DNA of 64,000 bases from CBDBZX01 sp965213645 (GCA_965213645.1 CBDBZX010000008.1:434001-498000); one strand, 5' to 3'. Numbered from the stretch's first letter, positions 10,340 through 18,190 are shown. Made by a program: numbers and translations. The notes: a model not told the origin generated them from the sequence alone.

Positions 10340-10735
10340 ATGTATACAGACCCTATTGCTGACATGCTGACCCGCATCCGCAACGGCGCGGCGATTGCCT
10401 CCGCCACCGTGGACGTGCCAGCGAGTAAATTTAAGAAAGCCTTAGCCGAGGTGCTTGTGCGTGAGGGCTACCTCAAGTCCGTCGAAGAGGCAACTAAAGA
10501 TGGGCATCCCGTCATCCGCATCGGGCTCAAGTACGGTCCTAAGCGCAGCTCGATCATCAACGAACTCACCCGCGTCTCCAAACCCGGACGCCGCGCCTAC
10601 AGTAAGGCAAAAGCAGTTCCTGTTGTACGTGGTGGCCTCGGCATCGCCGTGCTCTCCACGCCCCAAGGTCTGATGGTAGACCGCGACGCCCGCCGCAAAA
10701 ACGTCGGCGGCGAAGTGATTTGCGAGGTCTGGTAA
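10340..10735 (+). CDS. rpsH: 30S ribosomal protein S8
   Basis: S8 (131 residues) is a primary 16S rRNA binder in the 30S body. The sequence TDPIADMLTRIRNG at the start and the C-terminal RGGLGIAVLSTPQGLMVDRDARRKNVGGEVICEVW are diagnostic. In enterobacteria it represses the spc operon, but no regulatory target is evident here. The TAA stop overlaps the rplF ATG by one base (TAATG). Confidence 0.97.
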   Translation: MYTDPIADMLTRIRNGAAIASATVDVPASKFKKALAEVLVREGYLKSVEEATKDGHPVIRIGLKYGPKRSSIINELTRVSKPGRRAYSKAKAVPVVRGGLGIAVLSTPQGLMVDRDARRKNVGGEVICEVW

Positions 10736-11274
10736 TGTCTCGAATCGGTAGAGCGCCTATCACTGTTCCAAGCGGTGTCAACGTAGATATCAAAAAGACC
10801 GAAGTCGTGGTGAAGGGCTCCAAAGGACAACTCACCGTGCCGGTTAGTCCACGCCTTACCATTAAGCAAGAAGACAGTGAAATCCATGTCGAGCGGCCTA
10901 CGGACAACCGCATAGACCGTGCCCAGCATGGTTTGGCGCGTAGTCTTATCAACAACGCCGTGGTCGGCGTGACGGAAGGTTTCAGCCGCAACTTGCAGAT
11001 TCAGGGTGTTGGCTACCGCTGTGCGATGAAGGGGCAGAATTTAGAGCTTGCGCTAGGCTACTCCCACCCCGTCGTTATTACGCCGCCCGAAGGTATCACG
11101 ATTGCCGCGCCAGAAGCCACGCGCATCACGGTTTCGGGTATCGACAAGCAACTCGTTGGTCAGGTGGCGGCGAACATCCGCGAGGTGCGTCCGCCCGACT
11201 CGTATCACGGTAAAGGTGTGCGTTACGAGGGTGAGCAGGTCCGTCTCAAGGCTGGTAAGGCAGCGGCTAGATAA
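10735..11274 (+). CDS. rplF: 50S ribosomal protein L6
   Basis: L6 (179 residues) lies near the sarcin-ricin loop of the 50S subunit. The start MSRIGRAPITVPSGV and the C-terminal signature RPPDSYHGKGVRYEGEQVRLKAGK support the call. I place the start at the ATG at 10735 that overlaps the rpsH stop. An in-frame codon 15 bases upstream would add residues not seen in the family. Both repeated alpha/beta domains are complete. Confidence 0.97.
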   Translation: MSRIGRAPITVPSGVNVDIKKTEVVVKGSKGQLTVPVSPRLTIKQEDSEIHVERPTDNRIDRAQHGLARSLINNAVVGVTEGFSRNLQIQGVGYRCAMKGQNLELALGYSHPVVITPPEGITIAAPEATRITVSGIDKQLVGQVAANIREVRPPDSYHGKGVRYEGEQVRLKAGKAAAR

Positions 11275-11284
11275 GAGGTAAGCA

Positions 11285-11638
11285 ATGAGCATGAATACAG
11301 AAGTAAGAAAACAGCGCCGCGCCTTCCGCACCCGCCGCCGCATCCAGCGTCCGGTGGACAATGGGCGCTTACGGCTCAGCGTATTTAGAAGCGCGAAGCA
11401 CATCTACGCGCAAGTTATAGATGCAGACAAAGGTCACACCGTCGCTGAAGCGAACAGCAAGAGCTTAGCACTTTCGGGTAACAAGACGGACCAAGCCACC
11501 ACAGTCGGTAAAGCACTAGCAGAGAAAGCGTCGCAAGCAGGCGTTAAACGCGTTGTATTCGACAGAGGGGCGTACCGCTACCACGGGCGCGTCAAGGCGC
11601 TCGCTGAGGGTGCCCGTGAAGGAGGACTTGAGTTCTAA
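11285..11638 (+). CDS. rplR: 50S ribosomal protein L18
   Basis: L18 (117 residues) binds 5S rRNA together with L5. The basic N terminus, LRLSVFRSAKHIYAQVIDADKGHTVAEA and the end FDRGAYRYHGRVKALAEGAREGGLEF are diagnostic. Translation may start at 11285 or at the second ATG at 11291. A GAGGTAAGC site lies just before. The stop overlaps the rpsE start by one base. Confidence 0.96.
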   Translation: MSMNTEVRKQRRAFRTRRRIQRPVDNGRLRLSVFRSAKHIYAQVIDADKGHTVAEANSKSLALSGNKTDQATTVGKALAEKASQAGVKRVVFDRGAYRYHGRVKALAEGAREGGLEF

Positions 11639-12111
11639 TGGCAGATACAGAGTTTGAAGACAAGGTCATTTTTATCCGCCGCACCGCCAAAACCTACCAG
11701 GGCGGACGCCGCTTCCGCTTCGGCGCGATGGTCGTCGTCGGAGACCGCAACGGTCGCGTGGGTGTCGGTTTGGGCAAGTCCAAAGAGGTTCCGGGCGCAG
11801 TGCAAAAAGGTCAATACGTCGCCCGCCGCAACGTTATCGAAGTGCCGATTGAAGAGCCGGGAACGGTTCCCCATGAGGTTTTGGGTGCGCACGGTACCTC
11901 TAAAGTGATGCTCAAGCCTGCGGGTGCAGGTACGGGGGTTATCGCGGGAAGCGTGCCCCGCGCCATCATCGAGCTTGCAGGCTTCCGCAACCTCTTGACC
12001 AAAGAACTCGGCTCGCGCAACCAAACCAACGTTGCCTACGCCGTGATGGACGGGCTCAAGCAGCTCAAGACTTTTGAGGAGTCACAGCGCGAACGAGAGC
12101 GAGCGCAGTAA
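11638..12111 (+). CDS. rpsE: 30S ribosomal protein S5
   Basis: S5 (157 residues) is a 30S protein at the mRNA entry with roles in accuracy. The double-stranded RNA-binding-like N-terminal domain contains TYQGGRRFRFGAMVVVGDRNGRVG, and the C-terminal domain contains GTGVIAGSVPRAIIELAGFRNLLTKELGSRNQTNV. The start overlaps the rplR stop (TAATG). One base separates its stop from the rpmD ATG. Confidence 0.97.
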   Translation: MADTEFEDKVIFIRRTAKTYQGGRRFRFGAMVVVGDRNGRVGVGLGKSKEVPGAVQKGQYVARRNVIEVPIEEPGTVPHEVLGAHGTSKVMLKPAGAGTGVIAGSVPRAIIELAGFRNLLTKELGSRNQTNVAYAVMDGLKQLKTFEESQRERERAQ

Positions 12112-12112
12112 G

Positions 12113-12280
12113 ATGAAAGTAACGCTCGTTCGCAGCTTAATCGGTGTAAGGAAGGACCAAAAGGCAACGGTTTACGCCTTAGGTCTCAAGAAGTCCGGGG
12201 ATAGCCGCGAGGTCAAGGACACGCCCGACGTGCGCGGCATGGTCAACAAAGTGAGCTATCTCCTCAAAGTTGAAGGGTAA
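12113..12280 (+). CDS. rpmD: 50S ribosomal protein L30
   Basis: L30 (55 residues) is a small 50S protein. The sequence MKVTLVRSLIGVRKDQKAT with DTPDVRGMVNKVSYLLKV fits the short bacterial form. I use the ATG at 12113, right after the rpsE stop, because the family begins at this MKVTLVRS. The longer open frame upstream overlaps rpsE and adds unrelated residues. A hairpin-rich 100-base gap follows. Confidence 0.94.
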   Translation: MKVTLVRSLIGVRKDQKATVYALGLKKSGDSREVKDTPDVRGMVNKVSYLLKVEG

Positions 12281-12283
12281 TTC

Positions 12284-12351
12284 CTGCTGAAATCTGCAAG
12301 ATTTCAGCAGCGTTTAGCGGTTAAGGACCACGATTCATTCGTGGTCCGCGC
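12284..12351. repeat. Double-hairpin dispersed repeat before rplO
   Basis: The first hairpin has perfect 12-base arms at 12284-12295 and 12299-12310 around a GCA loop. It is followed by the core CAGCGTTTAGCGGTTA (12307-12322). The second hairpin has perfect 9-base arms at 12325-12333 and 12339-12347. The 16-base core is repeated exactly at 19284-19299, followed by a degenerate copy of the second hairpin. Neither hairpin has a U tract, so they are unlikely terminators. Confidence 0.7.
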
Positions 12352-12380
12352 CCGCAGAATCATTACGGAGAGACTTAGAT

Positions 12381-13124
12381 ATGAAAATCAACGACTTAAA
12401 ACCAGCCCCCGGCGCGAAGAAGTCGCGCCGCCGCGTCGGACGCGGTTTGGGCAGCGGGCGCGGCAAAACAGCCGGGCGCGGTCAGAAAGGGCAGGCCAGC
12501 CGGAGCGGGTTCTCGCAGGGCTCCGGTTGGGAAGGTGGACGTAGCCGTCTCATCATGCGCTTGCCCAAGCGCGGCTTTACGCACCAGGGGATCGAGTACC
12601 AGATTATCAACCTGCGCGACCTCAACGATTTTGATGAGGGCAGCACGGTCAACCCTGAGAACCTGCGGGCAGCGGGCGTGATTCGCCATGCGAACAGACC
12701 CGTGAAGCTCCTCGGCGACGGTGAGTTGACGGTTCGGGGTTTAAGGCTCGAGCTAGATGCCTGCAGTCGCGGCGCAGCCCAAGCAGTGCAAGATGCTGGT
12801 GGGAGTGTTGCAGGACTTGGGGCAAGTGCGCAAGAAGAGGTGAACTCGGGTCAGACTACCAACCAAGAGGTTTCTACTCAAAACGCGGATCAAGAGGTCG
12901 CTCAGTCAAATGAAGAGGTCCAAGCTCAGAGCGTACCCCAGTCAAACGAATCGCGGAGTGGGGACGACGAGGACGAGGGCGGCAAAACCGTCATCGACTC
13001 GCCGGAAGAAACCCAGTCGGGTCCAGAAGACGAGGACATGAGTCAGGGTGTATCGGAAGCGCCCTCGAGCCCTGAAGAGAATGGTTCATCTGAAGGCGCT
13101 ACAGACGACGAGGAAAAGTCCTAA
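12381..13124 (+). CDS. rplO: 50S ribosomal protein L15 with long acidic C-terminal extension
   Basis: The first 150 or so residues are an ordinary L15: MKINDLKPAPGAKKSRRRVGRG, GSGRGKTAGRGQKGQ, and the usual end of the fold near QAVQDAGGSVAGL. L15 is a late-assembly 50S protein. Beyond it, about 95 more residues form a Gln/Ser/Asp/Glu-rich, strongly acidic and presumably disordered tail with a repeated unit (NQEV, DQEV, NEEV). The family is usually about 145-155 residues. The tail is in frame, without interruption, up to the stop that overlaps the secY ATG. Confidence 0.93.
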   Translation: MKINDLKPAPGAKKSRRRVGRGLGSGRGKTAGRGQKGQASRSGFSQGSGWEGGRSRLIMRLPKRGFTHQGIEYQIINLRDLNDFDEGSTVNPENLRAAGVIRHANRPVKLLGDGELTVRGLRLELDACSRGAAQAVQDAGGSVAGLGASAQEEVNSGQTTNQEVSTQNADQEVAQSNEEVQAQSVPQSNESRSGDDEDEGGKTVIDSPEETQSGPEDEDMSQGVSEAPSSPEENGSSEGATDDEEKS

Positions 13125-14443
13125 TGGTTGCCGCGTTTCGAAACGCGCTCGTTATCCCTGACCTGAGACAGAAGCTCTTAGTGGTCATCGGACTCCTAGC
13201 CATCTACAGACTAGGGGTCTTTATCCCTACGCCTGGCGTAGACGCCGAAGCGCTACAAGCGAATTTCGCTCAGCGTGGCGGCGTCTTCGACCTCTTGGGG
13301 TTCATCACGGGCGGTAACATCGAGGTCTTTTCGATCTTTGCGTTAGGGGTTATTCCGTACATCACCGCGAGCATTATCATCCAACTCTTGACTTCGGTCT
13401 ATCCACCGCTTGAAAAGCTCGCCAAAGAGGGCGAGGAGGGTCGCCGTAAGATCACGCAGTACACGCGCTACGGTGCTACGGCGCTCGGCGCGGTTCAGGG
13501 GCTTTTCTTGGCGATTGCGCTCATCGGCCCTTCAGGTGCGCTCAAAGTCGGTTGGAGCAACGGTCCGTTCTTGTGGATTGTTGTCATGATCACCCAGATT
13601 GCGGGGATTTCCGTCGTCATGTGGCTCGGTGAAAAGATTTCCGAGTACGGTATTGGTAACGGGATTTCGCTCATCATCTACGCAGGCATCGTCGCAGCTT
13701 ACCCCAACGCGATCAGTCAGCAGTTCGCGCTCATCGGTACAGGTGAATCGAATATCTTTGGATTGCTCATCTTTTTCGTCTTACTCGTCGTAGCCATCGC
13801 CGGGATGGTGTTGGTCCAACAGGCTGAGCGCCGCATTCCGGTGCAGTATGCCCGCAAGGTTGTCGGGCGGCGTGTGATGGGTGGACAGAGCACCTATATT
13901 CCGTTGCGCCTCAACGCGGCGGGCGTCATCCCCGTTATCTTCGCGGTGTCGGTCATCGTTATTCCGAGCACGATTATTGCAGCGTTTCCTAATGTTCCTT
14001 GGGTTCAGTCACTCGGCGCATGGTTTGCGCCGCAGCAGTGGCAGGGACTGATTGTCAGCACCATCCTCATCGTGCTCTTTACTTACTTCTACACACAGAT
14101 TTCCTTTGACCCGCGCCGCATCTCCGAAAACTTGCGCGAGTATGGCGGCTTCGTCCCCGGCGTTCGTCCCGGTCAACCGACGACAGATCACCTCACACGT
14201 ATCACGAACCGCATCACCCTTTGGGGTGCGCTCTTCTTGGGGGCGGTCAACGCGCTGCCGCAGATTTTGGGCTGGATGACGGGCGTCGGACAGCTTTCGC
14301 TCGTCTTCTCGGGTATCGGTCTGCTCATCGTCGTCGGTGTGTCGCTTGACACGCTCCGTCAGATGGAGTCGCAACTGATGATGCGTCACTACGACGGATT
14401 TGTGAGCAAAGGGCGCATTCGCGGGCGCGGAAGGCGTTTTTAG
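13124..14443 (+). CDS. secY: Protein translocase subunit SecY
   Basis: SecY (439 residues) is the channel of the Sec translocon in the cytoplasmic membrane. About ten hydrophobic segments are visible. Family motifs include the N-terminal DLRQKLLVVIGLLAIYRLGVFIPTPGVD, the plug region FDLLGFITGGN, and GERISEYGIGNGISLII-like sequence (GEKISEYGIGNGISLII) in the middle. It follows rplO by a one-base overlap and is immediately followed by adk, the usual order in the spc operon. Confidence 0.98.
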   Translation: MVAAFRNALVIPDLRQKLLVVIGLLAIYRLGVFIPTPGVDAEALQANFAQRGGVFDLLGFITGGNIEVFSIFALGVIPYITASIIIQLLTSVYPPLEKLAKEGEEGRRKITQYTRYGATALGAVQGLFLAIALIGPSGALKVGWSNGPFLWIVVMITQIAGISVVMWLGEKISEYGIGNGISLIIYAGIVAAYPNAISQQFALIGTGESNIFGLLIFFVLLVVAIAGMVLVQQAERRIPVQYARKVVGRRVMGGQSTYIPLRLNAAGVIPVIFAVSVIVIPSTIIAAFPNVPWVQSLGAWFAPQQWQGLIVSTILIVLFTYFYTQISFDPRRISENLREYGGFVPGVRPGQPTTDHLTRITNRITLWGALFLGAVNALPQILGWMTGVGQLSLVFSGIGLLIVVGVSLDTLRQMESQLMMRHYDGFVSKGRIRGRGRRF

Positions 14444-15007
14444 ATGTCGGAAGTGTTACTACTCGTCGGACCCCCTGGCGCGGGCAAAGGGACGCAGGCG
14501 GAGAAACTCGCCCGTGCTCGCAGCCTGCGCAAGCTTTCCACAGGCGATATGCTTCGCGATCACGTGAAGCGGGGTACGGAGTTGGGGCAGCAAGCCGAGA
14601 GCATCATGAACGAAGGCGGGCTCGTCTCTGATGACCTTATTGTCGACATGGTGCGTCAAGAGATGACGGACCAAGATGAGGTGCGCGTCCTTTTGGACGG
14701 GTTTCCGCGCACGACGGGGCAAGCCGAGGCGTTAGGGACCCTTTTAGAAGAGATGTCCGCTCCGATGACCGCTGTGGTGCTCATCGAAGTGCCGAGGGAA
14801 GAACTCGTGGACCGTCTCCTCAAACGCGCCGAAGAAGAGGGCCGCGCTGACGACAACAAGGAGACGGTCAATAACCGGATGGAGACCTACGAGGAGAAGA
14901 CGAAGCCGCTGGTTGACTACTACGACTCGAGAAACAAACTCCGCCGCGTGGACGGCACGGGCTCCGTCGAAGAGGTTTTCGCCCGCATCTCCGAGGTCTT
15001 GCCTTGA
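14444..15007 (+). CDS. adk: Adenylate kinase
   Basis: This 187-residue enzyme interconverts ATP plus AMP with two ADP. The P-loop GPPGAGKGTQA is at about residues 9-19, and the AMP-binding segment STGDMLRDHVKRGTELG and DGFPRTTGQAE follow. It is the short form without the zinc-finger LID domain. The ATG follows the secY TAG directly, and its stop overlaps the map start. Confidence 0.97.
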   Translation: MSEVLLLVGPPGAGKGTQAEKLARARSLRKLSTGDMLRDHVKRGTELGQQAESIMNEGGLVSDDLIVDMVRQEMTDQDEVRVLLDGFPRTTGQAEALGTLLEEMSAPMTAVVLIEVPREELVDRLLKRAEEEGRADDNKETVNNRMETYEEKTKPLVDYYDSRNKLRRVDGTGSVEEVFARISEVLP

Positions 15008-15816
15008 TCTTGAAGCGCCAGGCTGAGATTGAGTTGATGGCGGAAGCGGCTATAGTGAACCGGGAGGCGTTAGAGAGCATCGAGCCTCACGTCAAACCGG
15101 GCGCAACAACGGCGCAGCTCAACCGAATTGCAGAGAAGGCGATTCGCTCACGTGGTGGACGCCCCGCCTTTAAGGGCTACCGAGGTTCCTCAGCTTCCGT
15201 TGTGCCCTTTCCAGGTGTGCTCTGCACCTCAATCAACGACATCGTCGTCCACGGTATCCCCGACAATAAGCCGCTCCGTGAAGGCGATGTTCTCTCCGTT
15301 GACATCGGCACCTTCTATAAAGGGTATGCTGCGGATATGGCGAAGACCTACCCTATAGGGAGGGTCTCGCCCGAAGTTGTGCGGCTGTTAGATGTCACGG
15401 AGCGTTCACTCTACGCGGGCATCGAAGCCGCCCAAGCAGGCAACCGGCTCGGCGACGTTTCCGCGGCAATCCAGGACGTTGTTGAGGCGGCAGGCTTTTG
15501 GGTCGTCAGAGAATTTGTGGGTCACGGCATCGGCAGTGACTTTCACGAAGGCCCGGATGTCCCCAACTATGGCCGCGCAGGAACAGGTCCTCTTTTACGC
15601 CCCGGCCTCGTCTTAGCGATCGAACCGATGGTCACGCAGCGCAAGACCACGGTCAGCATCCTAAATGACGGCTGGACCGCTCCCACCGCAGATGGTAGCC
15701 TCTCCGCGCATTTCGAACACACCGTCGCGATTACAGAGGACGGTCCGCGAATTCTCACCGCTCACAACCAAGCGCCCCGTGCGCTCGTGGCGGAAGGAGG
15801 CGCTTATGGCGCGTAG
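15004..15816 (+). CDS. map: Methionine aminopeptidase, type I
   Basis: This 270-residue metalloprotease removes the initiator methionine from nascent proteins. The metal-ligand pattern of type I MetAP is visible: VDIGTFYKGYAADMAKT with the two Asp ligands, GHGIGSDFHEGPDVPNYG, and FEHTVAITEDGPRIL with the Glu ligand. The proposed start is TTG at 15004, overlapping the adk stop, with GAGGT six bases upstream. No better ATG exists before the conserved start of the fold. The end overlaps infA by 11 bases. Confidence 0.96.
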   Translation: MILKRQAEIELMAEAAIVNREALESIEPHVKPGATTAQLNRIAEKAIRSRGGRPAFKGYRGSSASVVPFPGVLCTSINDIVVHGIPDNKPLREGDVLSVDIGTFYKGYAADMAKTYPIGRVSPEVVRLLDVTERSLYAGIEAAQAGNRLGDVSAAIQDVVEAAGFWVVREFVGHGIGSDFHEGPDVPNYGRAGTGPLLRPGLVLAIEPMVTQRKTTVSILNDGWTAPTADGSLSAHFEHTVAITEDGPRILTAHNQAPRALVAEGGAYGA

Positions 15817-16093
15817 AAAATCCGGCAGTGGCGCTCGTCGTCGCGGTGGACCCCGCAAAGAGCGGGAGAGCCCGGAAGAGACCACACAAGACACGATTCG
15901 TACCGAAGGGGTTGTCTTAGAGGCACGCCCCAACACAACCTTTTTAATCCAACTCGACGCCGGTCCCGAAATTTTGGCGCATGTCGGCGGCAAGATGCGC
16001 CGCCACTACATCCGCATTTTACCTGGTGACCGCGTCGTCTTAGAGATCAGCACGTACGACCCTGAAAAAGGGCGGATTGTCTACAGAAAGTAA
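15806..16093 (+). CDS. infA: Translation initiation factor IF-1 with basic N-terminal extension
   Basis: The last 70 residues are a standard IF-1 OB fold, which binds the ribosomal A site during initiation: DTIRTEGVVLEARPNTTFLIQ, GPEILAHVGGKMRRHYIRILPGDRVVLEIS and RGRIVYRK-like end. The N terminus is preceded by about 28 extra residues rich in Arg, Lys and Gly (MARRKSGSGARRRGGPRKER). The ATG at 15806 has a GGAGG site seven bases upstream, and no other start lies nearer to the fold, so the extension seems real. Confidence 0.93.
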   Translation: MARRKSGSGARRRGGPRKERESPEETTQDTIRTEGVVLEARPNTTFLIQLDAGPEILAHVGGKMRRHYIRILPGDRVVLEISTYDPEKGRIVYRK

Positions 16094-16148
16094 AGAGGCT
16101 ATTAGCCGTTAGCCGTTAGCTGAAAAGCTAAAAGCTAAAAGCTCCCGA
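16094..16148. repeat. TTAGCCGTTAGC-type simple repeat between infA and rpmJ
   Basis: The gap holds direct units TTAGCCG, TTAGCCG and TTAGCTG followed by AAAAGCTA and AAAGCTA units, which can fold back on the TTAGC units. It resembles the stretch at 43297-43356 before hpaD. No gene is present. Confidence 0.5.
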
Positions 16149-16159
16149 AGGAGAGGTTC

Positions 16160-16276
16160 ATGAAAGTTCGCGCGTCCGTCAAACCCATCTGCAACAAATG
16201 CAAAGTCATCCGTCGGCACGGCAAGGTATACGTTATCTGCTCATCAGATCCCAAGCACAAGCAAAGGCAGGGATAA
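16160..16276 (+). CDS. rpmJ: 50S ribosomal protein L36, zinc type
   Basis: This 38-residue protein is the zinc-binding form of L36, a tiny 50S protein. The start MKVRASVKPICNKCKVI is diagnostic. The expected zinc ligands are Cys11, Cys14, Cys27 and His33. A strong GAAGGAGAGG site lies before the ATG. It sits between infA and rpsM, its usual place. The gap before it carries TTAGCCGTTAGC simple repeats. Confidence 0.96.
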   Translation: MKVRASVKPICNKCKVIRRHGKVYVICSSDPKHKQRQG

Positions 16277-16451
16277 AGACCTTTTGCCTTGCGAAATTCG
16301 TCTTGCGAAAGCAAGACAGCGTGGAGCGCTTAGGAACAGAGTACGAAGTTTATGCCCCCTTTCCCCTTTCGGGGACGAACGGTCGGGGACCTACGGCGAC
16401 GAAGCAACGCTCCCGTAAAGCTGCGTAACCTCAAAGGAGAAGGATAGAAAT
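16277..16451. repeat. Repeat-bearing gap between rpmJ and rpsM
   Basis: This 175-base gap holds a short hairpin GTCTTGCGAAAGCAAGAC (16303-16320) and, at 16363-16383, the module CCCCTTTCGGGG followed by ACGAACGGT. The same module recurs at 34428-34450 (inverted) and 44393-44414. An AAAGGAGAAGGA ribosome-binding site for rpsM lies at the end. Long open frames here do not look like proteins. Confidence 0.55.
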
Positions 16452-16829
16452 ATGGCACGTATTGCAGGTGTTGATTTACCCCGCGAGAAGCGCGTTGAAG
16501 CGGCGCTTCCTTATATCTATGGCATCGGTCTGAGCCGCTCGCAGCAGGTCTTGGCCCAAGCCGAAGTTGACCCGGACACCCGCGTGAAGGACTTGGCAGA
16601 AACCGAAGTCGCCAAGCTCCGCGAGATCGTCGAGAACACTTACAAAGTCGAAGGTGACTTGCGCCGCGAGATTCAGCTCAACATCAAGCGTCTTATGGAC
16701 ATCGGTTCGTATCGCGGTCTGCGCCACCGTCGCGGTCTACCCGTACGCGGTCAATCCAGCAAGACGAACGCCCGTACCCGCAAAGGTCCCAAGAGAACCG
16801 TCGCCGGCAAGAAGAAAGCTGCGAAGTAA
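16452..16829 (+). CDS. rpsM: 30S ribosomal protein S13
   Basis: S13 (125 residues) sits in the 30S head and contacts P-site tRNA and L5. The sequence MARIAGVDLPREKRVEAALPYIYGIG and the C-terminal GSYRGLRHRRGLPVRGQ with KTNARTRKGPKRTVAGKKK are diagnostic. It starts the alpha operon part of the cluster. A 136-base gap with a strong hairpin follows before rpsK. Confidence 0.97.
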   Translation: MARIAGVDLPREKRVEAALPYIYGIGLSRSQQVLAQAEVDPDTRVKDLAETEVAKLREIVENTYKVEGDLRREIQLNIKRLMDIGSYRGLRHRRGLPVRGQSSKTNARTRKGPKRTVAGKKKAAK

Positions 16830-16841
16830 GACAGTTTTCGG

Positions 16842-16867
16842 CTTGTTCGCTTGCAAAAGCGAACAAG
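16842..16867. repeat. Perfect 11-bp hairpin after rpsM
   Basis: The arms CTTGTTCGCTT (16842-16852) and AAGCGAACAAG (16857-16867) enclose a GCAA loop, a GNRA-type tetraloop. No U tract follows, so it is more likely an RNA-processing or stabilising hairpin, or a repeat, than a terminator. The remainder of the gap to rpsK holds no gene. Confidence 0.65.
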
Positions 16868-16965
16868 TCTGAGCGGTTCACGAAGTAGGACGAAGTCGCT
16901 GCGAATAGAAATTGACGCAACACGTTCAGCCAAAATTCAATTGAAATCCGTAGAAGGAGCCCTGA

Positions 16966-17364
16966 ATGGCAAAGACACCAGCAAGAGGTAGAAGCGCGAA
17001 GAAGCGCGTCAGACGCAACCTTACTGAAGGCAAGGCGTTCATCCACGCGAGCTACAACAATACAATTGTCACGATTACCGACATGGACGGCAACCCTGTC
17101 GCCTGGTCCAGCTCGGGCAGCATCGGTTACAAGGGCTCGAAAAAAGGCACGCCTTACGCTGCCCAACTCGCCGCCGCCGACGCCACGCGCAAAGCGCAGA
17201 ACATGGGCGTCTCTCAACTCGACATCGTGATTCGCGGTACGGGCTCGGGTCGCGAGCAGGCGATTCGCTCAATTCAAGGAACGGGCGTAAACGTGCGCTC
17301 AATTATCGATTCGACACCGGTGCCGCACAACGGGTGCAGGCTACGGAAGCGTAAAAGAATGTAA
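16966..17364 (+). CDS. rpsK: 30S ribosomal protein S11
   Basis: S11 (132 residues) forms the 30S platform near the mRNA exit. The segments HASYNNTIVTITDMDGNPVAWSS, GTPYAAQLAA and the end DSTPVPHNGCRLRKRKRM are diagnostic. An AGAAGGAGCCC site lies before the ATG. The 196-base gap after it contains dispersed repeats. Confidence 0.97.
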   Translation: MAKTPARGRSAKKRVRRNLTEGKAFIHASYNNTIVTITDMDGNPVAWSSSGSIGYKGSKKGTPYAAQLAAADATRKAQNMGVSQLDIVIRGTGSGREQAIRSIQGTGVNVRSIIDSTPVPHNGCRLRKRKRM

Positions 17365-17434
17365 AGAAGCTGGTCAGTTTGTCAGCCAGTCAGCGTTTCA
17401 GGTTTTAGGCTTTCCTGACTAGCTGACAAGCTGA

Positions 17435-17497
17435 AGTCCAGTCATACCCGAAGGGCTTACGAAGTTTCCCTCCAGGAACAGGGCTGGATGAACGATG
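17435..17497 (+). repeat. Dispersed hairpin repeat, TCCAGTC...GGGCTGGATGAACGATG copy
   Basis: The element begins with TCCAGTCATACCCG, runs through GGGCTTACGAAGTTTCCCTCC and ends with AACAGGGCTGGA and the tail TGAACGATG. The ends TCCAG and CTGGA are inverted. A second copy, inverted and with a few changes, lies at 34350-34417. Around this copy (17365-17520) are degenerate direct units of the type GTCAGCTAGTCAG. There is no gene. Confidence 0.65.
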
Positions 17498-17560
17498 CTG
17501 ACTAGCTCACTCAGTAGAAGCACCAAGAGACCACCTCTCACTATTTTTTGAAGGAGCACA

Positions 17561-18190
17561 ATGGCACGTTACACAGGACCCGTCTGTAAGCTCTGTCGCC
17601 GCGAAGGGACGAAGCTTTACCTCAAGGGGGACCGCTGCTACAGCGCAAAATGCGCGATTGAGAAGCGCCCTTACCCACCAGGCCAGCACGGACAGCGCCG
17701 CAGCCGCAAGATGAGCGACTACGGCATCCGTCTGCGTGAAAAGCAGAAGCTCCGCCGCTTTTACGGCGTGAGCGAGAAGCAGTTTAAGAACCTCTTCGAC
17801 GAGGCGACGCGGCAAGAAGGAGCGACGGGAGAAGTTTTCTTGTCCCTCTTGGAGAGCCGCTTAGACAGCGTTGTCTACCGTCTCGGAATTGCCAGTAGCC
17901 GCGCTCAAGCGCGTCAGCTTATTAACCAGGGGCACATCGGTGTGAACAGCAGGCGCTTGGACGTCTCGAGCTACCCCGTCAACCCCGGCGAAGAGGTCGC
18001 GGTGCTGCCGAGCGCACGCTCATTTAGCTTGATTCGTGAAAACGTCGAAGCGACGCGCCGCCGTAAGCTCTCACCGTGGCTCGAGTTCGACCCTGAAAAC
18101 CTCAAGGGTAAGTTCTTACGCCCACCCGCCCGCGAAGACCTTGTGGTGCCGGTGAACGAGCTTCAGGTTATTGAGTATTACTCGAGGTAA
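17561..18190 (+). CDS. rpsD: 30S ribosomal protein S4, zinc-binding type
   Basis: S4 (209 residues) is the primary assembly protein of the 30S body. The start MARYTGPVCKLCRREG carries a CxxC pair at residues 9 and 12 with further Cys at 26 and 31, the zinc site known in Thermus S4. The S4 RNA-binding domain RLDSVVYRLGIASSRAQARQLINQGHI begins near residue 100. A GAAGGAG site precedes the ATG. Confidence 0.97.
   Translation: MARYTGPVCKLCRREGTKLYLKGDRCYSAKCAIEKRPYPPGQHGQRRSRKMSDYGIRLREKQKLRRFYGVSEKQFKNLFDEATRQEGATGEVFLSLLESRLDSVVYRLGIASSRAQARQLINQGHIGVNSRRLDVSSYPVNPGEEVAVLPSARSFSLIRENVEATRRRKLSPWLEFDPENLKGKFLRPPAREDLVVPVNELQVIEYYSR

Noticed and set aside
16198..16428. Open frame of 76 codons overlapping rpmJ
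   Set aside because: rpmJ in another frame is certain, and the rest of this frame runs through repeat DNA.
16842..16867. Hairpin after rpsM as a terminator
   Set aside because: No U tract follows and the alpha operon continues with rpsK, rpsD and rpoA.
17365..17520. Repeated GTCAGCTAGTCAG-like words as a CRISPR array
   Set aside because: Units are short and degenerate, with no regular spacers and no cas genes in the window.
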